Part shown: positions 11,028 to 20,620 of the stretch, piece after piece | Position numbering within the stretch: the first letter of the stretch is position 1 | Layout: each line of letters begins with the position of its first letter | Assembly: GCA_015499995.1 (NCBI GenBank) | Contig: JADNRV010000627.1 | Location: 1-21,192 of the forward strand | DNA from: Flammula alnicola | Lineage: Eukaryota > Basidiomycota > Agaricomycetes > Agaricales > Strophariaceae | DNA: 21,192 nucleotides | Direction of reading: 5' to 3' | Translations under genes and position numbers: made by a program | The notes under the pieces: generated by a model | Database searches by the model: none | What the model was told of the DNA's origin: nothing | The model's input: only the letters and a program-made list of their open reading frames with translations

Positions 11028-11138
11028 CTAATCACTTCCTCGGCGCATTCACGCAGTCATTCCATGAGGTAGGTGGTACACGATCCTGCCCTAGGACCAG
11101 CGGCAGGATCTGTCTATTCGATTTATCGAGAAACGGCG
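11028..11138 (+). repeat. 111-bp direct repeat, right copy
   Basis: Perfect copy of 10378-10488. Flanks differ at once on both sides (left AACCCAA, right TATGGAGG), so the unit edges are sharp. Confidence 0.95.
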
Positions 11139-11397
11139 TATGGAGGCTAAGATGGAGGCGAAGATTTTTTGAGGAGTAAACGTGGCAAATCAGTAATGGA
11201 CGAAGAAAAGATGTGTTGAAATGTAAGGGAGATGGATGGATGTGGAAATGGAGGAAGAGAATGAGCACCAGATGTGGGTGCGATGGTGAATTGATGAATC
11301 GAATTCAGGGGTTACATGTTGCGACGTGTGACCAAAGCGTTGCATAGGCCAAAGCAGCCAGTAAATAGGATGAGCGCAGATATAAATCTGGAATGCT
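11139..11397. other. Purine-rich region, no gene seen
   Basis: The + strand is strongly purine-rich (GGAGGAAG-type runs at 11140-11270), so the - strand is CT-rich, as in fungal promoters and 5' leaders. I see no coding motif. It lies next to the 3' side of the retroelement. Confidence 0.35.
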
Positions 11398-11805
11398 TCA
11401 GATGACCATCGACGCGGAGCCTGAATCAGTCGGGGTGGTATTCATTGCCATCAGGGAAAAACATGTGAAATGTATCATGAACCACTGGCGAGCAGGTATG
11501 GGCCATTCTCTTGCGGTGTGAAGACAGGAGGAAGGAGCAAGAGTTTGGTGTGAGGGCGATGAAGCTGTGCGAAGAATGACTTTGCAGTAATCTTGTAAGT
11601 CTCTCTGTTGGGCCGTGGGTTGTCTCCTAGACGCATGAGACCGAGGAGAGAGGTTAGAATAAGAGTCTGTCGTTGTGTGATGAAGAAGTCGAGATTGGTG
11701 ATTGAAATGTTGTAAGTTGCCTAGGGCCACCGCATGCTCATGCTCCAGGCGTTCGTGAGACCAGGCAGCCTGAATGGGCCGCCTGGCCGAGGGTGAAAGA
11801 ATCAT
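11398..11805 (-). pseudogene. Degenerate tyrosine recombinase region of a DIRS-type element
   Basis: This lies directly downstream of the reverse transcriptase/RNase H frame, where DIRS-type elements carry their tyrosine recombinase. One frame begins ARRPIQAAWSHERLEHEHAVALG, resembling N-terminal parts of such recombinases. Another frame at about 11480-11670 gives LILTSLLGLMRLGD, like the LTGFYGLMRLGEL block of the catalytic domain, and then a LLLPSSHRK motif. The pieces are in different frames, so the gene is dead. I do not see the catalytic Arg-His-Arg-Tyr set. The call rests on position and weak motifs. Confidence 0.4.
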
Positions 11806-14306
11806 GAATAATCTGCCCCCCGCGACAGACGAGGAGGTTCAAAAGTGTTGATAGACAAGGCAGGGAAATTGTCATGGAGGAGTCGGTTCTGATAACGTGA
11901 GAGCAAGTCTGCAATGATGTTGTCCTGGCCTGGGATATGCGTCACTCGGAGTTGAGCATTGTGCGACATTAGGAGATCAGCGGTCGTAATCAGAAGTGGA
12001 TTATAAGTTGGGGTAGCACGGAGCGTATTGAGCATGTCGACGGTGTTTGTATTGTCGCAATGAATCACGATCCGAATAGGAGAAGTCGAAATGCTGAGAA
12101 TCCACGTCAAAGCGGACACGACAGCATAGGCCTCCCAGTAAAAGATTGGGCGACTTCTGTCTCCGATGGCATGTTGAAAACCCTGCCCGTGATATGGGGA
12201 CCAAAAACCCATGCCGTAGGAACACGCATCGGTAAAGAGATGATAGTGGGCGGCGTGTAGTGGCCAATCAACAGAGTTCAACATAAAAATGCCGTTCGAC
12301 TTTTCCAAGTGATCCGCGACCCAAGTTAGCTCACGACAGAGCTGCTTGTTGACATATATTTCCCGGTGATATTGGGTTTTACCAGCAGTCTTGCTGTAAA
12401 GCGTACTGAGCCCAGGACGGAGTAGGGGATACGCGTTCAATGCCCAATTGATCCAACCTCCCAGTTTGAAGTAGTCGGAAAGTTTTGGGCGACGACCCAT
12501 TTTTGCAAAGATCCGAATGGCCGCAATGAGGTCAGTGCGAGCATCGTCTGGCATAGAGATCGTCATCTCATTGGGATCGACGTCATAACCAATGATGGTG
12601 AGGTTTGTCCCCCACACTTGCTTTTCTTCGTCATGCGGGATGCCCAATTCATCGAATAGGCGAAGAAGGCGCACTTGTTTGGCGGGCATCAGCTTCTTGT
12701 ATGGTTCGTACCAAAGCATGTTCCCCTCGATCTCCCACGAGAACGAATCGTCAACGTAGGCAAAAAGGTCGGATATGTGTTTGACATATATAGCGATCCA
12801 CAGGACCAGGGCAAAGAATGCACCCCATAAGCCTCCTGCAGCCCTGTTCCCGAAGTCGTTGTTCCGATCAATGTGATAGACTTTCTCGATCTTCACCACC
12901 TGTTTTATCTGCCACAGAGGATGCGCTGGTATGTTGCGGTAAGCTCATTTCGCGTCGGACTTCCAGACCACAAGTTTAATTGAGGGCCCAGATGCTATCC
13001 GAAACTCCCTGAGACAGCGACCGAGATCGTGTAGATTGTCCAACGGCACAGAAACGAGGGCCTTCGGAATCATGGCGTTCCGTGAGAAAGGCTCGGCGCT
13101 GTGATTAACGCACATACGAAGCTTTGATGAACGACTTTTGGTGGCGACTAATATTGGTACAGCGAGCATTCCCGGTAGCAATCGTGGGAAAGGTGGCGAA
13201 AAGGTCCCAAATGCTATTTCTTTGTCTCGCTGGGCCTGTACAAAGTGACGGTGGTCCGGGTCCACAATCGTGTCCTCGACGTCGAGGATCGGAGGCAAAG
13301 ATAGGGCTGAAGTGACGGCCCATGGCCAAAATCCATGGATGAGCCCATGGCAAACTGAGTCCACAAACTCTCGATTTGGGTGCATTATGAGCAGGTCGCG
13401 AAAGGGAGAAACATGAATGGGAGTAACAACTCGGAACAGCTCCAGATTCAGGCCAATTGTGGACAGGGCCAGACTGTTTTCGAGTTCATTCTGTGGAGGA
13501 GGAGGTATGGGTAACATGTGGACAGAAGCGTGGGCCAAAGTGAGTCGACTATGCTCGTTTTCTTCCCAGATGAAATCACGAGCATACTTTGGACGAGTCG
13601 ACCAGAAAGCAAAGCGCGACTCGGCCTTATTTGCGGGTTCCTGAAGGACAGTCATTGGCGATGTGGCCTGTGTTGCAGTACGTGGCACGGGTGTGGGCAT
13701 AGGTGCAGACTGCGGCTGAAATGGGGCATCTACCGTCATTCCATCGACGGCAGGCCTTGCGTTGTCCCGATCTCCCTTATGGTCCAGAGCGTCTACGAGA
13801 TCTGTTGTCTGAACATCCTCCACTACCCCCGGCATTATATTTTCCATGGAGAACCAACTCCTGTCTTTGATTCCTAGCAGGCGTTGAGGATCCGACAATG
13901 AGCCCGAATGCTCCGTGCCTCTCTCGACGTCCGTCATCAGGCGAAACAGAGTAGACTTCGGACAGGACGTGATCGAAGTCGACGAACTTGCCGGAAATGA
14001 TGCCTGCCCAATCTCCATCACGGAACTGGGGGAATCATGCAGAGTTGTAGAGGGATGACTTGGCGAGCTCGGGGTCGATAGTGAAATTTGTGAGAACAAG
14101 GTGGACTTTCTCGAGGTCCTTTGGTAATGATGACGGCTCCCGGATGACCCATGCAAATGTTGAAGCATTGATCTTCCTCCGTGCCGATGAGGGGTCTGCA
14201 ACGTCTCCATCTGGTTCCGGCGAATACCTGCATTTCTGCTCGCCTGGAGCGGTAGTGCGCCCACCAAGGGTGAGATCCTGTGGCTCCCTAGTCTAGCTAC
14301 CTTCAA
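11802..14306 (-). mobile_element. DIRS-type retroelement pol: reverse transcriptase and RNase H, with one internal stop
   Basis: Two open stretches (14306-12945 and 12899-11802) are in the same frame and are separated by TGA at 12945-12947, where relatives carry KSD-x-x-GAYR; the frame reads KSDAK*AYRNIPAHPLWQIKQVV across the stop. Upstream, VPI...KSRSSKLRMCVNHSAEP and VPLDNLHDLGRCLREFR are fingers-domain blocks. Downstream come FGNRAAGGLWGAFFALVLWIA and the catalytic FAYVDD (residues 46-51 of the second stretch), LTIIGYDVD, the connection GGWINWALN, then RNase H with TDA (223-225), E257, CDN (281-283) and DNIIADLLSR (326-335). This layout is that of tyrosine-recombinase (DIRS) elements common in Agaricomycetes, not of Ty3 or Ty1. 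One nonsense change in pol suggests recent death of this part. Confidence 0.88.
13778..14232 (-). pseudogene. Gag-like region of the DIRS element in a shifted frame
   Basis: In a frame different from the long pol frame, this stretch reads ARRKINASTFAWVIREP, then HLVLTNFTIDPELAKSSL and DWAGIISGKFVDFDHV, which fits the gag-like protein I associate with agaricomycete DIRS elements (W-x-x-I/V-x-x-GK-x-VD-DHV). It has a TGA at 14035-14037 and ends at about 13778. The first about 140 codons of the overlapping long frame are therefore probably not the real protein: a frameshift has joined gag and pol frames. Element ends could not be found. Confidence 0.5.
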
Positions 14307-14349
14307 GGGAGGCCTGTTCGTCTTCCACCACTTGCCTCCCGCCGATGAC

Positions 14350-16128
14350 CTGGCACGCTAAAGATGCTTAGTGCGGGGTGTGTGTGAACTACTAGATAAT
14401 CAAGTAGTCGCTTTCAATAGACTTTGTAATGTCTATTAGAGAGATACTATCAAATCCGACTTGCTTCACTTTTAAATAACTACTTTACTACACTCAAACA
14501 CCCAAATCAATGTTTAGTTGACTTAGTTCGTCCAAGGGGAGGATAATAGTTTTATAATATCGATACCTGATAGTAGGTGTGCGATAAAAGAAGGTGTTTA
14601 ACTATACAACGGCTCAGGCAAGGCCTTAGGCGCGTTTATAGCCAATGGGTCGTTTTAAGTCCAATAGACTTGTGTAAATTCTGGTCTGGTACTCGGAAAC
14701 TAGTGCCCTATGCACAAACTGCTAACTGATCTCGCTTTGTCTTGTTCTCCAATTGAGAAGATGGCTCTATGCCCTTTAACTTGTCTTTACTTGTCTCAAA
14801 AACTATACTTGTGGAAAGAGGCGCGCAGATGTCTGATCCGCCGACACTACAGTCCCTTAACAATGGCCAGAGGCGCGTAGACGCTTTCGTCCACCGACAC
14901 TACAGTCCAGGTCCCCAGATGTCCTTTGACAAAGGGTAGGTTTTGAACAAGTCACTTAGACAGGTTCCTTGGCTTATAACTCTCTTTACTTGTCTTGGCG
15001 AATCACTTAGACACGCGTTCTCGTCTTAACAGTTCGTTTATATTGTTACTTGGTTTCTTTTTATATTATGGGACTCTCGCTTTGAAGCTACTTGGTACTT
15101 AGAGGTGAAACACTTAAGATATAATTCTTAAGCGCTTGTATCTCGTGGGTGGTAAATTGCTTGTGTTCTACGGTGTTACAGGGCTGCTTATATACTACTG
15201 AGACGATATATTATTACATAGACGCAATGACGAGAATATAGAGATTTCATGGGCATTTGTGCGCGAGCGGCGGCCTTGTGGAGTACAGTTTCCGTGCTCA
15301 TCCGCTCAATCATGCCTTTTTGGTTGGATCGGGAGCTCAGATCGTCGTCGGTTCGGCTAACTTAAGCACCTAAGACTTACTCCTCCTCGACCGCGTGGTA
15401 TACAGGCTCGTGACCTTTCGTTTTCATTGGTATCTTGTCCTGTCATTGGCTATAGACTGACCGGAGCATAGACGCGCTTACATTTCGTCGGAGACGCTCG
15501 GGCAATCCACGCACGTTCTGTCCGAGATAATGCTCGTGATTAGGGTTGTAACCCTTCGTCCTCTGTACCCGGTATCTTGGTACCCTCGGCGTGCATCTGG
15601 GATCTCGCTGTGTCGAGTTATGCACCCCGGAAATCTTCCTGTACCAAGTTATTACCCGATATGGTATGTGTTCCCAATTTGGTATCCCTTTGATCCGAGC
15701 TTTGATCGGTGTTGCTACAGGCGCGTCTATGGGCGTCTGCTTTACCCCGCTGCTCCACTGTCCTCGGTGCCTTCGGCAATGTCACGCGACCTGTCCTGTA
15801 GTGTGCCTAGATGTCCGTTCTTTTAATCTAGAGATCCGCGCCCTCGCTGTATAGGCCGGATGGTTAAGATATTACTGAAAGGCGCCTATTTCCGTACACT
15901 TCATTAGATGTATTGACTAGTATCTCAATAGTTACTAATGATAATGTCTTTATTAAACCGCGCATTCCTCGTTATCTTGCATAGTTTCCTCTAGTCCTTA
16001 GTAGTCTTGTCATTGTAATGTCCGGACTTGTAACATTTAGACTACATTATAAGCTTTACTAAGTGCTAAAAATAGCTCAGGTAAGAAGAATGGTAGTCCG
16101 TTCACAGCTAGCCGCTCGCGGTCTCTTC
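14350..16128. other. Long non-coding region between retroelement and orphan gene array
   Basis: No believable gene on either strand; short frames at 15443-15854 lack splice structure or motifs. The region has repeat-like texture: ACTTGTCTTT and TCACTTAGACA recur around 14780-15010; a 39-40 bp imperfect direct repeat lies at 14817-14908; and a short perfect stem AATAGAC-tttgtaat-GTCTATT lies at 14416-14437. Composition is mixed, with GC-richer 15260-15840. It could be a long terminal region of a mobile element or the distal promoter of the gene at 16680. Confidence 0.4.
14817..14908 (+). repeat. Two-unit imperfect direct repeat
   Basis: Unit 1 at 14817-14855 and unit 2 at 14869-14908 share AGAGGCGCG(C/T)AGA at the start and CCGACACTACAGTCC at the end, with a diverged middle. 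Period is 52 bp. Confidence 0.8.
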
Positions 16129-16130
16129 AT

Positions 16131-16166
16131 CTCCCCCCAACTTAGATATTGACTGTCCCCAGTCAA
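16131..16166 (+). promoter_or_regulatory. Shared motif plus palindrome upstream of orphan gene A
   Basis: CTCCCCCCAACTT (16131-16143) is followed by the perfect 7-bp inverted repeat TTGACTG-TCCC-CAGTCAA (16149-16166). The same 13-base string and an equivalent palindrome occur before gene B at 19298-19331. Likely a regulatory or structured element; function inferred. Confidence 0.55.
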
Positions 16167-16565
16167 CCTTATTGCACACTATCAAGGGTCTCTCGTTCTT
16201 GTTTCTTGGTTCAACATTTGCCTATGCAATCCTTTAGGAGCGCCTATGTTCTCACGGCAAAGCTTGCCGTTGTAATGAGAAGCACGGTGAAGACTTCCTG
16301 CCTAGCAAACTTTCTTAAGTTGCCAACTCGTGTTCTAAGGTCTTTCCATCCTAGGAATAGTTTCCTTAACCGTTGCTGACCCTGATCATCAGTAAGCGCT
16401 TCTAATGAGTCCGCTTTCCTTGAAAGGCTACAGAACTGATTCTATCAGGTTTTAACATATCCTGCGGCTTCTTTCTTGGTGAATGCGAAGAATCGCGCTC
16501 CATTATCATCATTCGGTTGTAGTCTGTGACTCGGTGCGGTCTCGGAAGCTTCGTCTTGGCCCGTG

Positions 16566-16573
16566 TATATAAA
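16566..16573 (+). promoter_or_regulatory. TATA box of orphan gene A
   Basis: TATATAAA, 107 bp before the ATG at 16680, followed by CT-rich leader sequence. Confidence 0.6.
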
Positions 16574-16679
16574 CTGGACATACGCGCTCCTATAGACTCC
16601 AACACTTTCGCCCTCTCTCGCCACTACTGTCAACAACCACTTCGCTGTCCTATCCCCGCCGCTGCTTGTCATATCAGTC

Positions 16680-17399
16680 ATGCCTTCTCCTCTTTATGCA
16701 TCCCTGCAGCCAGCCTGGACCTTCCTCAGTCAAAAGCTGATTTGGTTTGCTCTTACCCCAGAAACTCGACACGTTTCTGCAGCTTCGCGGGTCTTGGCTC
16801 AGGTAGCCCCCCTCATGGTGCGTGCTTAGTTTCCCTTGTGTTCATTTTATTTATGTCGTTTGTTTTATCCTAGGCCAACTACATGCCCGAGCTAGAGGCA
16901 ACCGGTACCCGGGAACCTCGTGCTTGCACATATATTCGCCGATGGATGTGGTTTTTGGCCCATGCCGCCAACGAACCTATTCCTGAGTTCGCGCGAATTG
17001 ACATTTTTAATGTCACCCAAGAAGTACGCCCCCCTTTTTCTTATTCTTGTCTTCTTCAGAAAACCGCTTATCACATCCTTTGTTGTTGTAGGCAAATTTT
17101 TATCCGCTGCATGCTGATTGGGTTTCGGGCGCGGGTCTAAAATTGGCCCCTCCCTATCCTCAATTCGTTGGTGTTGCCCAGCGTCTTCTAGACGCAGAGT
17201 GGGTATCTTCCCCAGCCGTGGAAGCTGCCCAGGATCATCTTGGTACATCGTTTTTCTTGCCATTGTTTATCAGACCCCTCATTTCTTTCCTTTCCTTAGC
17301 TGCTATCCCAGAGATGGACCTCGGCGCTCCGCGTTTGTCGCCGCCACCGTCGCCTGTTGTTCAACCAGCGACGGAGGCTGCTGGAGTCACTCCCGGTAC

Positions 17400-17439
<40 letters not shown>

Positions 17440-18938
17440 CTATCTCTTTATCTCGTTAATGTGTTGTTTAACCTGTCCTTATGGCAGACGGTATGGACTT
17501 GGGTGGCGAGGAGGCAAGTCTGTCACTGCCCTTGCCGCTCACTCTTTCTGCGAGGGAGGACCCTGGGGACAGGTTGCGTTCTCTGCTCGAACCACCCCCT
17601 CGTCCTTCCAAGACTCGCAAGGGTAAGGCGCGTGCCCGCACACCCCCATCTCCTCCTCGTGCACCGACGACTCGTGCCGCGGCTGCTCGACTAGCGGCGG
17701 CTTCTCGTCTAGACGTCGTATCAAGACCGGTGGAGACTCTAGACGTCGATCCCTCGGTGCTTGCTGATCGCGCTGCGGCCGTTCGACTCGCAGATGCCCG
17801 TCGCCAACAGGCTCTCCCTGGGGTCGCATCCAGTTCTCGGGTCACCTTGGCCATTCCTATCCCAGCTCCTCACTCCTTGAAGCGCAAGGTCGCTGCTCTT
17901 GGCGATTCCAGACATAAGCGCCCACGACTCGAGACCGTGCCAGACATTCCAGAGTCGGATTCCGCGCCTTCGAGCAAGCTTCTGGCCGAGCAGTTTACCC
18001 TGCTTTTGGGTAACGGCCCCATGACTTTGGTGAGTACTGTTTCTTTTCTTCCATCTTTAATCGTGTAATCTCATCACTTGTGCACAGACACCGCCTGTGT
18101 GCACTGCGTGCCGTCTCAAGGGTTTAGAACCTGAGGAGTGCGTCGTTCCACCAGGTGGACACGGCTGTGAACGGTGCACGCGGAACCGACATGGTATCTG
18201 CTCTTTCCGAGCGAAGCTCAAGGATCAAGTCTCCGAGTTCGAGGCTTCTGTGGAGGTCAGCCAGTTGTCTTTGACCAGTAAGTCTCTTGCTTTTTATTTC
18301 TTTTTCATCTTTGCTCGGGCTAATCGTGTATCTTTAGATCTTCACAGTCTTTTTGGCCGCCTTCATCGCACTAGCGCTTGGAATTTGGTCCAGCGGGAGT
18401 ACGTTCGCCAAAGCGAGCTCGAAATGTCCGCGTTGTCGCGGGAGATTTCTGGTATCTTGCATCGCTTAGTCGCGATGGACCCCGACGATTCTTTTCGGGA
18501 TTTATATGTCGAGGATAACGATGCCCTGGCAGCTTTGGTCGATGTTTTGTCTGCCTCGGCTCCTGGCTCGTTGCCTACCACTGACCCTCATCCCAATTCG
18601 CGCACTACCTTGTCCGAGCTAGCTTCTTTGCTAGAGGGCGTCCCAGCCCCCAACTGGTTCCCTCGTCCTGATCATCGCTACTTGCCTCGCGCTGTCCCTC
18701 CTCAAGCGAATGTTTCCGAGGCTGGTGACGTTGCTGGCTCTGTCGACACCGACACTGCGCTCGCAGAGTTAGATGAGCTTGATGAACAGGTCGCCTTCTG
18801 GACTCTCTTACTTCGGCCAAGTAGGTTGGCCTTGGTAAGTCCTATCTTTCCTTCCTAGTCTAGCAAATATTGACTCCCTCTTTGTAGTCATATATTCGCT
18901 TTTCTTGCACTTTCTTGGGACTTGGACAGCTTATGTAG
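16680..18938 (+). CDS. Orphan gene A: 604-aa protein with a six-cysteine cluster
   Basis: Exons: 16680-16817, 16874-17023, 17092-17242, 17300-17395, 17488-18029, 18088-18277, 18338-18834 and 18888-18938. Introns are GT-AG, 53-92 bp, and all phases agree. The N-terminal 165 residues form a helical domain rich in Trp (TWFLSQ-like start, YIRRWMWFLAHAANEPIPEF). A Pro/Ala/Arg-rich low-complexity linker follows, with a basic run HKRPRLE that may be a nuclear signal. Then comes the cysteine cluster C-x2-C-x9-C-x8-C-x2-C-x7-C (VCTACRLKG ... CERCTRNRHGICSF) at about 367-401, and a helical, acidic C-terminal part. The cluster resembles fungal Zn2Cys6 binuclear domains but with a longer first loop, so a zinc-binding, perhaps DNA-binding, protein is possible. 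The last exon is uncertain: without the final splice, translation stops at 18858. I know similar cysteine-cluster proteins in Agaricomycetes only as hypothetical proteins. Confidence 0.75.
17403..17439 (+). repeat. Homopolymer T tract (37 T) in an intron of gene A
   Basis: An unbroken run of 37 T begins five bases after the GTACG donor at 17396. It lengthens this intron to 92 bp, the longest in the gene. Exact length may be a sequencing artefact. Confidence 0.9.
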
Positions 18939-19297
18939 TATACAGCCCATTTCTTTGTTATCTTTGGTGTACTAGCTTTGCTATTAGATAGTTTTTAGGG
19001 TCTATCTGTTGTAGCTTAGCTAGTGGTTGTCTTTCTATCTTGTTATAATGTGTAAAACCCTTGTCTTGTTGCTTGACTTGTAGTCTGACTAATCCGTTTC
19101 ACTTCAAAGAGTGTCTGCAGGCTCTCCTTATATTGCTATAAGTATCTGAGACTATCTTTTAAGCATTCCTTAAGACTTCATAGCCTCACTTGACTAGGTT
19201 TATGATGTAAAATCCGTTGTCAAATCGCAAAATTTCGTGGTAACCATAGACGCTCTTATGCCTTGGCTGGTCGTTTGCGTACGTGCACCCTGTACCT
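18939..19297. other. Intergenic between genes A and B
   Basis: T-rich, no coding sequence found; probable 3' flank of gene A and upstream region of gene B. Confidence 0.5.
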
Positions 19298-19331
19298 CTC
19301 CCCCCAACTTTAAAATCAACTGTCCCAGTTG
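19298..19331 (+). promoter_or_regulatory. Shared motif plus palindrome upstream of orphan gene B
   Basis: CTCCCCCCAACTT (19298-19310), then the perfect inverted repeat CAACTG-TCC-CAGTTG (19317-19331). Compared with 16149-16166, stem bases differ but pairing is kept, while the TCCC(C)AG centre is nearly constant. Confidence 0.55.
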
Positions 19332-19436
19332 TTCCAAGTCCATACTAGAGATCGGTTACTATGTGCGGTTCGTCCTAGAAAGTAGCGTACTGTGATCGGT
19401 TGCCCGGAACCAATTTTCACGCCCTCTGTCGTTTAA

Positions 19437-19443
19437 TATAAAA
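19437..19443 (+). promoter_or_regulatory. TATA box of orphan gene B
   Basis: TATAAAA ends 27 bp before the ATG at 19471, leaving room for almost no 5' leader if initiation occurs about 30 bp downstream. A CCAAT lies at about 19410. Confidence 0.6.
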
Positions 19444-19470
19444 CCCAGACATTGGACCCTAGAGCTCCCC

Positions 19471-20202
19471 ATGGCTTCTAACAACCAAGTAGACGCGTCT
19501 AACACCCCTCCTGCTTATAATCAAAACCTCCGCGACATATGGGATGGTCGCTCCCATACTACTCCCGAGGAACAAGTCGCTATCAAGGAGGCGCGGTTTA
19601 CCGCTCTGTTCAACGCCGCTCACAACCTCGACACCGCTCAAATCCGCCTTCAAGACGAGTATCCTATTCCCGAGTTTACCGCGTTCACGCAGGCTTTCGT
19701 GCGTTGCTCATTATTTATTTCCACATTCACATCCTCATTTCTCATCTTACTTCGCTTAGTTGGACTACCACGACGCTGTCCCCGAGGGTACCGTCCACGG
19801 ACAGGAATCCGCTGGATTCTACTGCGTTCTCAACGGGCTTTGGTTCCGTCTAATCGGTACTCCGCGCGAGCATTTTGGTGGCGAGATGGCCGGCAAGATG
19901 TACGCGCTTATGCGTTCTCCCACTCTCCCTGCCTATCCGCAGTCCAACACTGTACGCTTTATCATTTCCTATATGTCATTCGCTATTTAACTTTTATGGG
20001 TAACTCCTAGACCGCTCACCTGGCCTGGAAACTCGCTAGCGAAGGTGTAGACAAGGTTATCCAGCATATTGAGGATAAACGCGTAGTCTGTTACTTAGTT
20101 GGTACGCATATTCGTGCATTCCGCGACCTTCAGTTACAGCTCGCTCCTAAGCCTAGACATAGCCGTAGAGTTCCTACCCATCTCGTTCGTTACTTAGCGT
20201 AG
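19471..20202 (+). CDS. Orphan gene B: 203-aa protein, three exons
   Basis: Exons 19471-19698, 19760-19951 and 20011-20202 are separated by 61- and 59-bp GT-AG introns (acceptors GCTTAG and TCCTAG). All frames join in phase 0 and end at TAG. The protein starts MASNNQVDASNTPPAYNQNL, which is polar, and then appears globular and mixed: EEQVAIKEARFTALFNAAHN is helical; a middle block reads SAGFYCVLNGLWFRLIG and HFGGEMAGKMYALM. The C-terminus is basic (KPRHSRRVPTHLVRYLA). No signal peptide, membrane segment or known catalytic motif was found. Same strand and same intron style as genes A and C, with its own TATA box and palindrome. Function unknown; structural or nucleic-acid-binding roles are only guesses from the basic tail. 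Confidence 0.8.
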
Positions 20203-20543
20203 TGTAGTGTTCCCCGCACGCTTGTAGATCCTTCATCAAAGTTGAAGTGACCCTATTTCCCAGAATAGTAACGATTGATTGGCGCTCTTACGAGGCACTG
20301 ATTGCAAATCATTACACATCTATTAATAGAACGCGGAAATCGCTACTTGCGCACTTCGGAAAGAAAACATTTTTCATTTAGAATTGAGAGACATAGCGAC
20401 GCACATCGATACAGATAGATCGACTGAGGCTTTCTCGGTCAAAGCGGCCGCCTCGACAGCAATTTTACTCTGCCGTGTGGCTAAAGTTTTAACGCGTTTA
20501 CAGATTGCTGGGTTGACAGTTTCGATCCTTAGTCCAAGTACGC
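20203..20543. other. Intergenic between genes B and C
   Basis: No gene seen. It contains a palindrome at 20253-20268 and ends at the TATA box of gene C. Confidence 0.5.
20253..20268 (+). promoter_or_regulatory. Palindrome upstream of orphan gene C
   Basis: CTATT-TCCCAG-AATAG is a perfect 5-bp stem whose loop TCCCAG resembles the centre of the palindromes before genes A and B. The CTCCCCCCAACTT string is not present here, so kinship is weaker. Confidence 0.35.
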
Positions 20544-20550
20544 TATAAAA
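20544..20550 (+). promoter_or_regulatory. TATA box of orphan gene C
   Basis: TATAAAA in CGCTATAAAAGCTCGC, 77 bp before the ATG at 20621. Confidence 0.65.
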
Positions 20551-20620
20551 GCTCGCGAGGACGCAGCGTTTCAACCCGCTTCAGCATCTCTGCTTGGCAC
20601 CCACTGTCCTTTCTGTTACT

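Noticed and set aside
10378..11138. LTR pair of a small retroelement (TRIM) or the split repeats of the adjacent DIRS element
   Set aside because: The repeats lack TG...CA ends, target duplications and a primer-binding site, and I found no matching segment on the other side of the DIRS element as split repeats require.
12945..12947. TGA as programmed readthrough or selenocysteine
   Set aside because: No supporting structure was seen, and the gag region of the same element has its own stop and frameshift, so simple decay is enough.
13850..14306. N-terminal 140 codons of the long DIRS frame as a genuine protein domain
   Set aside because: Another frame over the same bases matches the gag-like region better; the long frame is probably open here by chance.
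15542..15555. AGGGTT-GT-AACCCT as an interstitial telomere fusion
   Set aside because: Only one unit on each side; no tandem telomeric repeat array. Chance is likely.
15443..15854. Overlapping small frames on both strands as genes
   Set aside because: Short, with no splice pattern, no motifs and cysteine/arginine-rich translations typical of chance frames.
16068..16110. tRNA gene suggested by TAGCTCAGGTA
   Set aside because: No B box (GGTTCGANTCC-like) follows and no cloverleaf can be drawn.
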